Below are positions 25,069-32,996 of a stretch of DNA of 36,994 bases, one piece after another. The translations under genes were made by a program, and so were the position numbers. The notes under the pieces were generated by a model. The model was not told where the DNA came from, made no database searches, and was given only the letters and a program-made list of their open reading frames with translations. Where the stretch lies: the NCBI GenBank assembly GCA_025457965.1, contig JALOTJ010000024.1, positions 1 to 36,994 of the forward strand, read 5' to 3'. The stretch's first letter is position 1, and the number at the start of each line of letters is the position of its first letter. This DNA is from Spirochaetota bacterium. Its GTDB lineage: Bacteria; Spirochaetota; UBA4802; UBA5368.

Positions 25069-25926
25069 ATGAAAATCATCGACCTCTACCGTGAGCGCTT
25101 TGTCGTCTCGTTCGAAATTTTCCCTCCGAAAACACCGCAGGGTGAGGACGGACTCAGGCAGGCGCTCGAGGATCTTTCGGGCTACCAGCCGCAGTACATT
25201 TCGGTTACCTATGGCGCCGGCGGCTCCACGCAGGAGAAGACGCTGGAGCTCGCGCTCAGGCTCCGCGACGCGCTGGGAATCCTGCCGCTTGTGCATTTCA
25301 CCTGCGTGGGCGCGGGGCGCGCGGAGATACGCCGCTACCTCGACGAGGTAAAGAAGAACGGAATCGAGAACATCCTGGCCCTGCGCGGCGATCCCCCGAA
25401 AGGCGAGACCCGCTTCACCCCCCCGCCCGACGGCTTCGCGTACGCCAGCGAGCTCGTTTCTTTCATCCGCTCCATCTCCGGCTTCAGCATCGGCGTGGCC
25501 GGCTATCCCGAGAAGCATCTCGAAGCGCCGAGCATGGAAATCGACCTCGAAAACCTCAAGCGCAAGGTCGATGCTGGGGCCGACTTCATCATCACCCAGC
25601 TTTTTTACAATAACGAGGATTACTACCGGTTCATGGACCGCCTGACTAAAATGGGCATAACCATGCCCGTCATACCCGGCATCATGCCGGTTACGAGCCT
25701 CTCGCAGATCGACCGCGTCACCTCGATGTGCGGCGCGAGGGTCCCCGAGGAGCTGATAAAGCGTCTCAACGCCTGTACGGGCGTGGACGCCATCTGCGAG
25801 GCTGGAATCGAATACTCCATTAAACAGTGCGTCGAGCTTAAATCGTGGGGGGTTCCGGGACTCCACTTCTACACGCTCAACAGGGCGCAGGCGGTAAAGC
25901 GCATTATGGACGCCACCGGGCTGTGA
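25069..25926 (+). CDS. metF: 5,10-methylenetetrahydrofolate reductase
   Basis: This 285-residue TIM-barrel flavoprotein reduces methylene-THF to methyl-THF for methionine synthesis or the Wood-Ljungdahl methyl branch. Family motifs: FEIFPPKT near residue 16, YISVTYGAGGST at 44-55, LRGDPPK near 107, YPEKH, DAGADFIITQLFYNN (FAD/folate region) and PGIMPVTS. Length is normal for MetF. ATG at 25069 begins the conserved core; a 64-residue upstream extension reads as unconserved sequence and is rejected, although no strong ribosome-binding site precedes 25069. The next gene follows after 43 bases on the same strand, so they may be cotranscribed. Confidence 0.92.
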   Translation: MKIIDLYRERFVVSFEIFPPKTPQGEDGLRQALEDLSGYQPQYISVTYGAGGSTQEKTLELALRLRDALGILPLVHFTCVGAGRAEIRRYLDEVKKNGIENILALRGDPPKGETRFTPPPDGFAYASELVSFIRSISGFSIGVAGYPEKHLEAPSMEIDLENLKRKVDAGADFIITQLFYNNEDYYRFMDRLTKMGITMPVIPGIMPVTSLSQIDRVTSMCGARVPEELIKRLNACTGVDAICEAGIEYSIKQCVELKSWGVPGLHFYTLNRAQAVKRIMDATGL

Positions 25927-25969
25927 TTGCCGCGGCGCTGGGACCATAGATAGAGAGAGGGGAGGCAAC

Positions 25970-26494
25970 ATGCCGCTGTACGAGATTAACAGGCGCAGGC
26001 CGGAGATCGGTGAGGGAACATGGATCGCGCCGTCGGCCGAAATCATCGGCGATGTCCGAATCGGAAAGAATTGCTACATAGGCTTCGGCGCCATTCTGCG
26101 CGGCGATTACGGGACCATCATTATCGGCGACGAGAGCGCCATCGAGGAGGGCGTCACCATTCACGCCCGGCCGAAGGACAGGACCACAATCGGAAAAAGG
26201 GTGACCGTCGGCCACAATGCCATGCTCCACACCTGCACGCTCAAGGATTCCTGCGTCATCGGCATGATGGCGACGATCACCGATTACGCCGTCGTGGGAG
26301 AATGGGCGATCATCGGCGAACACGCCCTGGTGGTAAACCGGATGTCCGTACCCGACAATAAGATATTCGCGGGAGTGCCGGCGAAGGAGATCGGCGACGT
26401 GCAGGACAGACACCGGCAGACATGGGAGCTCGGCAAGCAGGTGTACGTCGACCTTACATCGCAGTACAGCGAGTCGTTCAAGCGAATCGACTGA
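25970..26494 (+). CDS. Gamma-carbonic-anhydrase-like hexapeptide-repeat protein
   Basis: This 174-residue left-handed beta-helix protein is built of hexapeptide repeats (IGDVRIGKNCYIGFGAILRGD...). Zinc ligands are His65 (VTIHARP), His82 and His87 (VGHNAMLHTC), with the gamma-carbonic-anhydrase spacing. A C-terminal helix (residues 145-170) packs on the trimer. It resembles the YrdA/PaaY/CaiE group, many of which lack measured carbonic anhydrase activity, so the call is to the family. GGGGAGG lies 5 bases before ATG. The pairing with metF hints at one-carbon or CO2 metabolism but may be accidental. Confidence 0.88.
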   Translation: MPLYEINRRRPEIGEGTWIAPSAEIIGDVRIGKNCYIGFGAILRGDYGTIIIGDESAIEEGVTIHARPKDRTTIGKRVTVGHNAMLHTCTLKDSCVIGMMATITDYAVVGEWAIIGEHALVVNRMSVPDNKIFAGVPAKEIGDVQDRHRQTWELGKQVYVDLTSQYSESFKRID

Positions 26495-26549
26495 CCGCGT
26501 TCCCGGCGGGGGGCTTCCGTAATTGATGGCGGATCGCATGGGGGGAGTT

Positions 26550-27794
26550 ATGAAAAAGCAGGGGATATTCCACACGGTCAAACGGCTTCTGGAGGGAAGA
26601 GAAGATACACCGGGAAATTCGGCCGTCCGTACGGACGGATTGACCATGAAGGTCGGGAAGACCCCGGCCGTAGAAAAGGCCGTACCGGGAAAACTGTCCG
26701 CCGCGAAGGAACAGATCGCGGCCCAGGGACAGGAAATCCACGGCATGTTCGACCACGTCATCCGCCCGGAAGAGCGCACAGTGCGCAACTACCTGAGCGC
26801 CGGTTTCTGGATGACCAAGCGCGAAGAATACCGGCGAGTAAAGGAAAAGGAGCGGGAAGACCTGGGCGTGTTCCGGGTCCTCTCGGAGGGTGCCCGCCCT
26901 TCAATCGAATACTACCTCCTCACGGTGCTCTCCTGCCTCATCGCCACGGCGGGGCTTTTACAGGGCTCGCCAGCGGTCATCATAGGTGCGATGATAGTCG
27001 CGCCCCTCATGACGCCGATACTGGCCTTTTCGCTCGGCGTCATCTGGGGTGACGTCACCCTTATCCGCACCGCGCTCGGATCGCTCCTCAAGGGGACTCT
27101 GCTCGCCGTAGGCATCTCCGCGGCCCTCTCCTCGCTCATACCCATAGCAGGGTACAATCCCGAAATACTCGCGCGCACCACACCGAACCTTTTCGACATC
27201 ATCGTCGCGATGGCATCGGGACTGGTCGGCGCCTACGGCAACGCGAACAAAAAAATCAGCAACACCCTGGTCGGCATCGCCATCGCCGTGGCGCTCATGC
27301 CGCCGCTGTGCACGGTGGGTATCGGCGTCGGCAGGTTGGACGCGGCCGTGGCCAGCGGTGCGGCAATACTCTTTCTCATCAACCTGGTGTCCATTTCGCT
27401 GGCGGGAGCACTTGTCTTCTGGATTATGAGGATCCACCCGTCCCTCGCGGACCGCGCGCAGGTCAAGAAACGCGCGCTCTACCAGATCGTCCTGTCGGTC
27501 GTCATCCTCGCGGCGATAGCGGCGCCGGTCGGCATCTACATGCGCGAGGGGTACCTGCTCGAAAGCTCGCGACGCAAAGCCATCGCGCTGCTCGAAGATT
27601 CGCTCGGCGAGGCGGTGCTGTCGGCGGATATCAAACGGATATCGGGCCGGCGCATCCTTCTGATTACGATTACCGGTCAGGAGCAACCCGCCCCCGAAAC
27701 GATCGAGGGGCTCCGGAGCACAATCCGGAAGCAGTCCCCCGGTATCGACTCGATCCAGATACGCTATATCAGAAGTGTTCTATTGGAGAGATAG
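26550..27794 (+). CDS. DUF389 multi-span membrane protein
   Basis: This 414-residue inner-membrane protein has a hydrophilic N-terminus of about 120 residues, then six hydrophobic segments. The DUF389 core is clear: LIATAGLLQGSPAVIIGAMIVAPLMTPILAF (about 135-165) and GLVGAYGNANKKISNTLVGIAIAVALMPPLCTVGIG. A soluble C-terminal tail of about 80 residues follows. Start at 26550 follows GGGGGAG; two earlier in-frame starts (26523, 26526) lack a ribosome-binding site. The transport role, if any, of DUF389 proteins is not established. It converges on the ClpX-like gene. Confidence 0.85.
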   Translation: MKKQGIFHTVKRLLEGREDTPGNSAVRTDGLTMKVGKTPAVEKAVPGKLSAAKEQIAAQGQEIHGMFDHVIRPEERTVRNYLSAGFWMTKREEYRRVKEKEREDLGVFRVLSEGARPSIEYYLLTVLSCLIATAGLLQGSPAVIIGAMIVAPLMTPILAFSLGVIWGDVTLIRTALGSLLKGTLLAVGISAALSSLIPIAGYNPEILARTTPNLFDIIVAMASGLVGAYGNANKKISNTLVGIAIAVALMPPLCTVGIGVGRLDAAVASGAAILFLINLVSISLAGALVFWIMRIHPSLADRAQVKKRALYQIVLSVVILAAIAAPVGIYMREGYLLESSRRKAIALLEDSLGEAVLSADIKRISGRRILLITITGQEQPAPETIEGLRSTIRKQSPGIDSIQIRYIRSVLLER

Positions 27795-27827
27795 GGCGAT
27801 TAAAGATAAGGGAAGGGAAAGAATGCC

Positions 27828-27852
27828 CGGGCCGGTCGATGAAGCCGGCCCG
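27828..27852. terminator. GC-rich hairpin between convergent genes
   Basis: CGGGCCGG and CCGGCCCG arms (8 bases) flank a 9-base loop, centred between the stops at 27794 (+) and 27864 (-). No T tract follows on either strand, so termination by it alone is uncertain. Confidence 0.45.
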
Positions 27853-27863
27853 TCGCGTGTCCG

Positions 27864-29351
27864 TCAGTCCTTCTTCTTGTAGTTCTCGCGGATGTAGTTG
27901 TCCAGGTACACCTGCGGGTTCTCCACGGATTCCTTAGTGATGGTGAAGTGCTCGAGCGACATCAGGCGGATGCCGTAGGCATAATCGTGGAACAGCTCCT
28001 CGCAGAGCTGTTTGATGCTGCGGTTATGCACCTGTGCCATCTCCTGAACGCGCTCCGCCGCGTCCTTTCTAAAATCGAGGTAGATCCCGTTTTTCAACAG
28101 AAAGTCCTTTTGATAATGCTTGATGCTGTCGCTGAGCAGCATTTTTTTAAGCGTCTCTTCGGGACGCTCGACGGCGTCGATGTCAACGACCAGTTTCTTG
28201 ATTTCGGTGGACGGGAGCGTCTTTTCGAACTTGATGAGCGCCTTCTCGAACACGCTCAGGAGCCCGCGCGCGCCGGTGCGCTCGGCATTCGCCTGCTTCG
28301 CGAATACGCGCAGCGCCTCGTCAGAAAATTCAAGGTCGATGTCGTATGCCCTGAAGTCGAGCTTCTTTCCCAGCACCACGGTGCTGTACCTGTTTTTAAG
28401 TATGTTATAGAGACCCTCCTCGGTCATCTCGTTCAGCACCACCGTAACGGGGAGCCTTCCCACGAACTCGGACTCGAAGCCGAACTGGATGAGGTCCTCG
28501 GTTTTAACCCGCTTCAGCATGTTCTGCCGGTCGTCCCGCAGCGACTCGCCCTGTTCGAAACCGATGGACTGCATATTGAGCCTCTTCTTGATGATGTCCG
28601 AAATCCCGCCGAACGCGCCCGACACGATGAAGAGGATGTTGCGCGTGTTGATCTTCTTGCGCGTCACCTTGCCGGTACGCTGGGCCTCCATGGCCGCCTC
28701 CACCTGCGAGGCGAGGTCGTGCGGGGTTTTCAAATCGACCTCGGACTCCTCCATGAGCTTGAGGAGGTTGCGCTGAACTCCGGTGCGCGAAACATCGGGC
28801 CCGTAAACATTGCCCGTCGAGGCGATCTTGTCGATCTCGTCGAGGTAGATGATGCCGTATTCCGCGCGGGTGATGTCGCCGTCCGATTCGTGCACCAGCT
28901 CCCGTACCAGGTCCTCCACGTCTCCGCCCACGTACCCGGTCTCGCTGAACTTGGTGGCGTCGGCCTTGACGAATGGCACGCCGATGTGTTTTGCGATGAG
29001 CTTGATGATGTAGGTCTTGCCGACACCCGTCGGACCGATAAGGAGCATATTGCTCTTGATGTTCCCGACCATGCGGTCCTCTTCGGGTATGGACCTGTCG
29101 AGCTTCATCCGGTTGAAGTGGGTGCACACCTTGGTGGCGATGACCTCTACGGCCGATTCCTGCCCCACGACATAGCGGTTGAGATAACTCTCCAGCTCCT
29201 CGGGTTTTATATCGAAATTGATGTCGGATTGATGCGCGCTCGTTCCGGGCTTCGAACCCGTCGTCTCGGCATTGGGTTTGACTCCTTCGGTGAACTCCGA
29301 CTTCAGCAGTTCTTCCCAGTCTTTGTTCGGATCTATCGATGGTTTTGCCAT
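27864..29351 (-). CDS. ClpX-like AAA+ ATPase lacking the zinc-binding domain
   Basis: This 495-residue AAA+ unfoldase has a C-terminal extension. Motifs: Walker A GPTGVGKT (106-113), pore-1 loop GYVG (139-142), Walker B IIYLDEIDK (167-175), GVQRNLLKLME, sensor GAFGG (245-249), and the arginine-finger region NAERTGARGL. IGF (263-265) in MQSIGFEQ matches the ClpP-docking tripeptide of ClpX. Differences from canonical ClpX: no N-terminal four-Cys zinc domain; the RKH loop reads KVTRKK; and about 100 extra residues follow the small domain. Start at 29351 follows GAGGAG. No clpP gene is next to it. It may be a ClpX paralogue with its own adaptor-independent substrates. Confidence 0.85.
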   Translation of the reverse strand: MAKPSIDPNKDWEELLKSEFTEGVKPNAETTGSKPGTSAHQSDINFDIKPEELESYLNRYVVGQESAVEVIATKVCTHFNRMKLDRSIPEEDRMVGNIKSNMLLIGPTGVGKTYIIKLIAKHIGVPFVKADATKFSETGYVGGDVEDLVRELVHESDGDITRAEYGIIYLDEIDKIASTGNVYGPDVSRTGVQRNLLKLMEESEVDLKTPHDLASQVEAAMEAQRTGKVTRKKINTRNILFIVSGAFGGISDIIKKRLNMQSIGFEQGESLRDDRQNMLKRVKTEDLIQFGFESEFVGRLPVTVVLNEMTEEGLYNILKNRYSTVVLGKKLDFRAYDIDLEFSDEALRVFAKQANAERTGARGLLSVFEKALIKFEKTLPSTEIKKLVVDIDAVERPEETLKKMLLSDSIKHYQKDFLLKNGIYLDFRKDAAERVQEMAQVHNRSIKQLCEELFHDYAYGIRLMSLEHFTITKESVENPQVYLDNYIRENYKKKD

Positions 29352-29939
29352 TTTCTCCTCGTTAAACTCACTGCATCCCCGAAACGGTCCGCGCGGCCCC
29401 CGACCCCGCGGAGAACGGCCTTTCGGCGGATTTACACCAAGTCTGTTGGTTTATTTCCTGTTTCCATATGTCTACATAGTCCGGCGAAAGTTACCCGCCT
29501 CAATTTCGTTGCCTATTGTATACGGGTTCCCGTCGCGCATACGGCTAAATCCCGCCGCGCGCCTGCACTCACACTGCATAATGTCCAACATATCACAGCA
29601 TGACGGCAATGTATAAATATAGGGACAATCATCCGGAAAGCGAAGGATAATTCAACCGTATTCTCATAATATTTTCATGATGATGGCGCATTTCGCCCGG
29701 TGCGTATTCCGCGCGGAAGGGGCGACATGCTGATACGCGACTCTGCCTCACGGCCCGGAGAACAGGGGTTGCGGGCCCTTGTCCCGTATATGTAACGGAT
29801 TTTCCCAAAGTATCCCGCCGGTGCCCCGTCCAGGCACGCGTCAACAGGGGCTCAAAAAAATCATAAAAACCCAAAAAAAAGCTTGCATAATACTACACAT
29901 ATATATACTATACTCCTGTTGACGTTACGGAGGTATAGT
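29352..29939. other. Gap upstream of the ClpX-like gene; no gene seen
   Basis: A 588-base divergent gap. The minus-strand 81-codon frame at 29629-29874 has no ribosome-binding site and reads as non-coding. The right-hand end (29875-29915) is AT-rich with TTGCAT (29884) and several TATA strings ahead of the zinc-ribbon gene, a plausible promoter without a clean 17-base spacing. Confidence 0.35.
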
Positions 29940-30137
29940 ATGACAACAACAGCGCATACCGGACCGAGGATCATTCGCCGCTGTCCCGAGTGCGGAGCGC
30001 CCCTCCTCCCCGAATCGGGATGCTTTTACTGCCGCTTATGCGGGTTTTCCCACTGCGCGGCATGGACGGATACTTCGAAAAAATACAGGGAGCCCCATGA
30101 GAGCGAATGGACCAGCAACAAGTCGTTTTCTTCATGA
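29940..30137 (+). CDS. Small zinc-ribbon protein
   Basis: This 65-residue protein has Cys at 15, 18, 28, 31, 34 and 39: CPECGAPLLPESGCFYCRLCGFSHC. The pattern resembles the C-terminal zinc-finger tail of adenosylcobalamin-dependent ribonucleotide reductase (CPECG...GC..C..CG..KC), here as a free-standing protein. The flanks are polar, and the C-terminal 26 residues have no predicted structure. GGAGG lies 6 bases before ATG; the upstream extension to 29883 is rejected. Likely cytoplasmic, binding zinc and perhaps nucleic acid or a protein partner. A plus-strand frame at 30097-30426 overlaps its end but does not look like a conserved protein. Confidence 0.7.
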   Translation: MTTTAHTGPRIIRRCPECGAPLLPESGCFYCRLCGFSHCAAWTDTSKKYREPHESEWTSNKSFSS

Positions 30138-30566
30138 GAGTAGCGGGCAGAACAACGGAGATCAGGGTATGCTCTTCGGGGAAGAAGAGCATCGTAATCA
30201 TCCGAAAAAACGCCATGCCGCCGATGAAACCATCGAAATCCTTGTTACCATGTTTGGCGGTACCGTAATTGAAAACCGGAAGTCCAAACGGCCGGCGGGG
30301 GATGGCGACACCCGCAGGCATGCGCATACCGTTTCTTCGGGTCTTTTAATCAATGCTCAAACCGGCGCCGCGGATTCGCTCGCGCGACTATCGGCGACGC
30401 CTCTGTATAAATTCTGCGAACTGTAACCCACCCCACTTCCCCCGCGGGACAGGGTTTCGGAGATATCGTATTCCTTTATCCCCCAAACCCCCGCACCTCG
30501 TCAGGAGCCCTGTCCCCGATTTCTTCCCCCCGTCGCGGGAGGGCTTTTCAAGCATTAAATGGCGGA
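30138..30566. other. Gap with a 9-base-stem hairpin; no convincing gene
   Basis: A hairpin at 30169-30192 (ATGCTCTTC/GAAGAGCAT, 6-base loop) lies 31 bases after the zinc-ribbon stop and may end its transcript, though no T tract follows. A plus-strand frame to 30426 and a minus-strand frame across 29971-30327 both look like chance. A separate 9-base inverted repeat (GGGACAGGG at 30446, CCCTGTCCC at 30508) spans the C-rich stretch before 30567. Confidence 0.45.
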
Positions 30567-31274
30567 CTATCTGCTTTCTCCGGGAGAATACCGGGCGCCG
30601 ACATAAAGAAATATTTCCTTCGCGGTCGTAACCGTGCTCATATCCTTATATATACGGTGATCTTCACCGAGCACATGCCCGTGCCCCGCGATCGCGCAGT
30701 CTTTCTCGGCGGCGTTTGTGCCCGCTTCAAGAACCGCGTTCCATACAATCGAAGGCTGCCCGTTTACATCACTGTACCCGGGTTTGCCCCTTTCGGCTTT
30801 TTTCGGATAATGCTCGTTGTAATCGAAAGAAATATTGCCCTCCACAAACACCGCGAGCTTTCTGTTCATCATGTCCACGGGCAATTCAATTGAATGCGTG
30901 AAAGTATTCCCGGACGGGGTCGCACCCGTTACGGCATCGACGGCTCCCGTCGTCCCAACCGTTTTTTCACGCGTACGGGCGCCATACCAGACCGGGACCG
31001 AAGAGGGGCGTTCATCGGCCATAATCCACGAGCCCTTCCCGGCCTTGCCCGTGACATAAACGGTCTTAACCGCGCCGCTTTTAACGTCCTCGATCCATAT
31101 TGCATAGGTGGGATACATCTTTTTAAACATCATGGTTCCATACAGATTGGAATTGAAGGTAATTGTCACCGACAGGTTCGGTTTCGTCCTGTCGATATCG
31201 GCCGCGGGAGGTGTGGTGCCGCAGGCCAGCACAAGTGCGGCGATAATTGACGGAAAACATATACGCTTCTTCAT
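30567..31274 (-). CDS. DUF2271-like lipoprotein with a flavinylation-type motif
   Basis: This 235-residue protein has a lipoprotein signal (MKKRICFPSIIAALVLAC, lipid-modified Cys at 18). The start at 31274 follows GAGAGG; the longer frame to 31355 has no site. The body is a beta-rich domain with AIWIEDVKSGAVKTVYVT and DAVTGATPSG, resembling DUF2271 predicted periplasmic proteins. DAVTGAT matches the D-x-x-[ST]-G-A-[ST] consensus at which ApbE attaches FMN to a Thr. A C-terminal part (ISFDYNEHYPKK, SIVWNAVLEAG) completes the sandwich. Likely in the periplasm, anchored to a membrane. Whether it carries covalent FMN is unknown; no apbE gene is in the window. Confidence 0.75.
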   Translation of the reverse strand: MKKRICFPSIIAALVLACGTTPPAADIDRTKPNLSVTITFNSNLYGTMMFKKMYPTYAIWIEDVKSGAVKTVYVTGKAGKGSWIMADERPSSVPVWYGARTREKTVGTTGAVDAVTGATPSGNTFTHSIELPVDMMNRKLAVFVEGNISFDYNEHYPKKAERGKPGYSDVNGQPSIVWNAVLEAGTNAAEKDCAIAGHGHVLGEDHRIYKDMSTVTTAKEIFLYVGARYSPGESR

Positions 31275-31427
31275 AGCGACCTCTCGAACACACGTGATTT
31301 CCCGAAACTGATAACAACCGGATGCTACCTGAGATACGTGAAGGTTACAAGTCATATTTACATAATTGCACAGAGCATGCCGCGGCCGGTCCGCTGCAAC
31401 AATCGAGGTGAGCGAGGTGGAGACTCT

Positions 31428-31510
31428 GCCGAAGGAGGGACTTGAACCCTCATGGAGTTGCCCCCGGCGGATTTTGAGTCCGCTGCGTCTACCAGTTCCA
31501 CCACTTCGGC
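31428..31510 (-). tRNA. tRNA-Leu (anticodon CAA)
   Basis: Minus-strand cloverleaf of 83 bases: acceptor GCCGAAG pairs with CTTCGGC. The anticodon stem GCGGA/TCCGC encloses loop CTCAAAA, so the anticodon is CAA (reads UUG). There is a long type-II variable arm, and the T arm contains GGTTCAAGTCC. CCA is not encoded. Confidence 0.95.
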
Positions 31511-31563
31511 TGTTAATTGATCATCATGTGCGGGACCGGTGCAACCGGCCCCTTCGGCAAGCG

Positions 31564-31980
31564 TCACTCGGGCTGGGGGATTTCATCCATTTCTATATAC
31601 TTGCCCTTGGCACGGGCGACGATCTTTCCCATCTCGTTCTCTATCTCAGCCCGGTTTTCGATCACCCGCTTGTTCTTCTTCACGTACCAGCCGCGAATAT
31701 AGAGGTTCTCGTTGACGAACGCCGGCTGCAAATAGCGAATCGTGAGCTCCCCCGTCAGCGCCATGAGCTCCATATATTTATTCACGGTCATCATTGTTTC
31801 ATCAAGCAGCACCGCCACGATACCGGCGTGGATGATGTTGGGAGGCCCTTCGAGTTTCTGGTGCGCCCTGTATTCGCCGTACGCCGTCTTGGTGTCCTCG
31901 TCAAACTTGAGCTTCAGCCGTAAACCATGCTCGTTGTCCACGCCGCAACCAAAACAGGTCTTATCCTCGAACTCAATCAT
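31564..31980 (-). CDS. PaaI-type hotdog thioesterase
   Basis: This 138-residue acyl-CoA thioesterase-like protein has the hotdog-fold signature: [15 protein letters not shown] near the start, the catalytic loop [15 protein letters not shown] (His and Asp/Glu), then [22 protein letters not shown] and a C-terminal strand with [15 protein letters not shown]. Length is typical. AAAGGA lies 9 bases before ATG. It probably hydrolyses an aryl- or acyl-CoA, releasing CoA. A weak hairpin (31532-31552) lies between it and the tRNA gene on the same strand. Confidence 0.85.
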   Translation of the reverse strand: MIEFEDKTCFGCGVDNEHGLRLKLKFDEDTKTAYGEYRAHQKLEGPPNIIHAGIVAVLLDETMMTVNKYMELMALTGELTIRYLQPAFVNENLYIRGWYVKKNKRVIENRAEIENEMGKIVARAKGKYIEMDEIPQPE

Positions 31981-32068
31981 GGGCGCAATCCTTTAATAAG
32001 GGATTTTATTTGTCAATTACTTTTTACGGTTGGTACGGCAGGCCCGAAATCGGGAAAGCGTACCGGGT

Positions 32069-32362
32069 TTATTGGCCGCTGTTTTTACCTCTCAACTTAT
32101 CAAGAAGCATGTCGATTTCATCCTGGTCCAGCCATTCATCCACATGCCTCGGTTGATTGTTGGTGGTCATCAGGTACATCTCCATCGCCATGATGAGATC
32201 CTCCTTGCTGAGCACTCCGAGCGTGACCAGTATCTCGCCGACCAGGCGTTCCGCGTTGTCCTTCTGGAGCGACAGGGCCTCGTTGAGCTGTTTTTCCGAG
32301 ATGATCCCGCTCTCAACGAGGAACTCTCCGACCCTGAGATCGGACGTCGGCTTTTGATTCAT
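32069..32362 (-). CDS. Stand-alone MshEN-like (GspE N-domain) protein
   Basis: This 97-residue protein has two copies of the GspE/PilB N-terminal motif: RVGEFLVESGIISEKQLNEA (residues 10-29) and VGEILVTLGVLSKEDLIMAM. In MshE-type ATPases the paired 24-residue motifs bind cyclic di-GMP; here no ATPase follows. The tail EWLDQDEIDMLLDKLRG is acidic and helical. Start at 32362 follows GGGAGG; the extension to 32704 overlaps the divergent cytochrome gene and is rejected. Possible roles: a small c-di-GMP receptor or an adaptor for type IV pilus or secretion machinery. The binding residues need checking against MshE. Confidence 0.75.
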   Translation of the reverse strand: MNQKPTSDLRVGEFLVESGIISEKQLNEALSLQKDNAERLVGEILVTLGVLSKEDLIMAMEMYLMTTNNQPRHVDEWLDQDEIDMLLDKLRGKNSGQ

Positions 32363-32393
32363 GCGCACCTCCCTGTTGTCCGGCGCGGACGCC

Positions 32394-32996
32394 ATGCAGA
32401 AAAAGCCCGCAATTGCGGCTTCGGCCGTCGCCATACTGGCGTTACTGATCGCGGAGCCGACCGAGCCCCGCCGGAACTTCCCCTCTTTTATCGGTGTCGC
32501 CGCATGCAAGAAATGCCACGAGGCCGACAGCATCGGAAACCAGCACAAGATCTGGCTGGGGTCGCCCCACGCACGTGCCCACCAGTCTCTCACGCAGGAA
32601 AAGGGCCTCGAGATCGCGCGGAAGGCCGGGGTAGAGGACCCATCCCGGAGTCTTGCCTGCCTTAAATGCCACACCACCGGCGGCGGGAAGACGGAGGGAA
32701 CCATGACCGAAGGCGTGGGATGCGAGGCCTGCCATGGACCCGGCAGCCTCTACCACGAGTTCAGCAATCACGCCTCGTTCGAGGCGCGCGAGAACATGTA
32801 CAGGAAGGCCGTTTCCCTGGGCATGTACCCGATCCTCGGGTACGACGGCATAAAGGCGCGGGAGCGGCTGTGCCGGTACTGCCACACGGAGGGACGCCCC
32901 TGTTATCCGGAAAGCGCCGAGGAGCGCAAGCGCCAGAAACTTCCGCTGGGGCTTATCGCCGATTTCGTTTTCAAGCACCCGATACGCCGCAGGTAG
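32394..32996 (+). CDS. Tetraheme cytochrome c (c554/NrfB-like)
   Basis: This 200-residue exported cytochrome has four CXXCH heme sites: CKKCH (38-42), CLKCH (89-93), CEACH (110-114) and CRYCH (160-164). The spacing and the GVGCEACHGPGSLYH segment resemble the multiheme cytochrome c554 group. Residues 5-22 form a signal peptide or anchor (IAASAVAILALLIA). ATG at 32361 is the only other in-frame start; a stop codon lies just before it. Neither has a good ribosome-binding site, and 32394 gives the cleaner signal. It is divergent from the MshEN-like gene with only 31 bases between. Periplasmic electron transfer is likely; partners are not in the window. Confidence 0.85.
   Translation: MQKKPAIAASAVAILALLIAEPTEPRRNFPSFIGVAACKKCHEADSIGNQHKIWLGSPHARAHQSLTQEKGLEIARKAGVEDPSRSLACLKCHTTGGGKTEGTMTEGVGCEACHGPGSLYHEFSNHASFEARENMYRKAVSLGMYPILGYDGIKARERLCRYCHTEGRPCYPESAEERKRQKLPLGLIADFVFKHPIRRR

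Noticed and set aside
27948-29603. 551-codon plus-strand frame across the ClpX-like gene
   Set aside because: Antisense to a protein with intact Walker motifs; translation is Leu/His/Arg/Val-biased and lacks any motif.
30097-30426. 109-codon plus-strand frame overlapping the zinc-ribbon gene
   Set aside because: No ribosome-binding site, overlaps the end of a better gene, and contains a stable hairpin; no recognisable domain.
31366-31923. 185-codon plus-strand frame covering the tRNA-Leu and the thioesterase
   Set aside because: It crosses a complete tRNA and a recognisable hotdog gene on the other strand.
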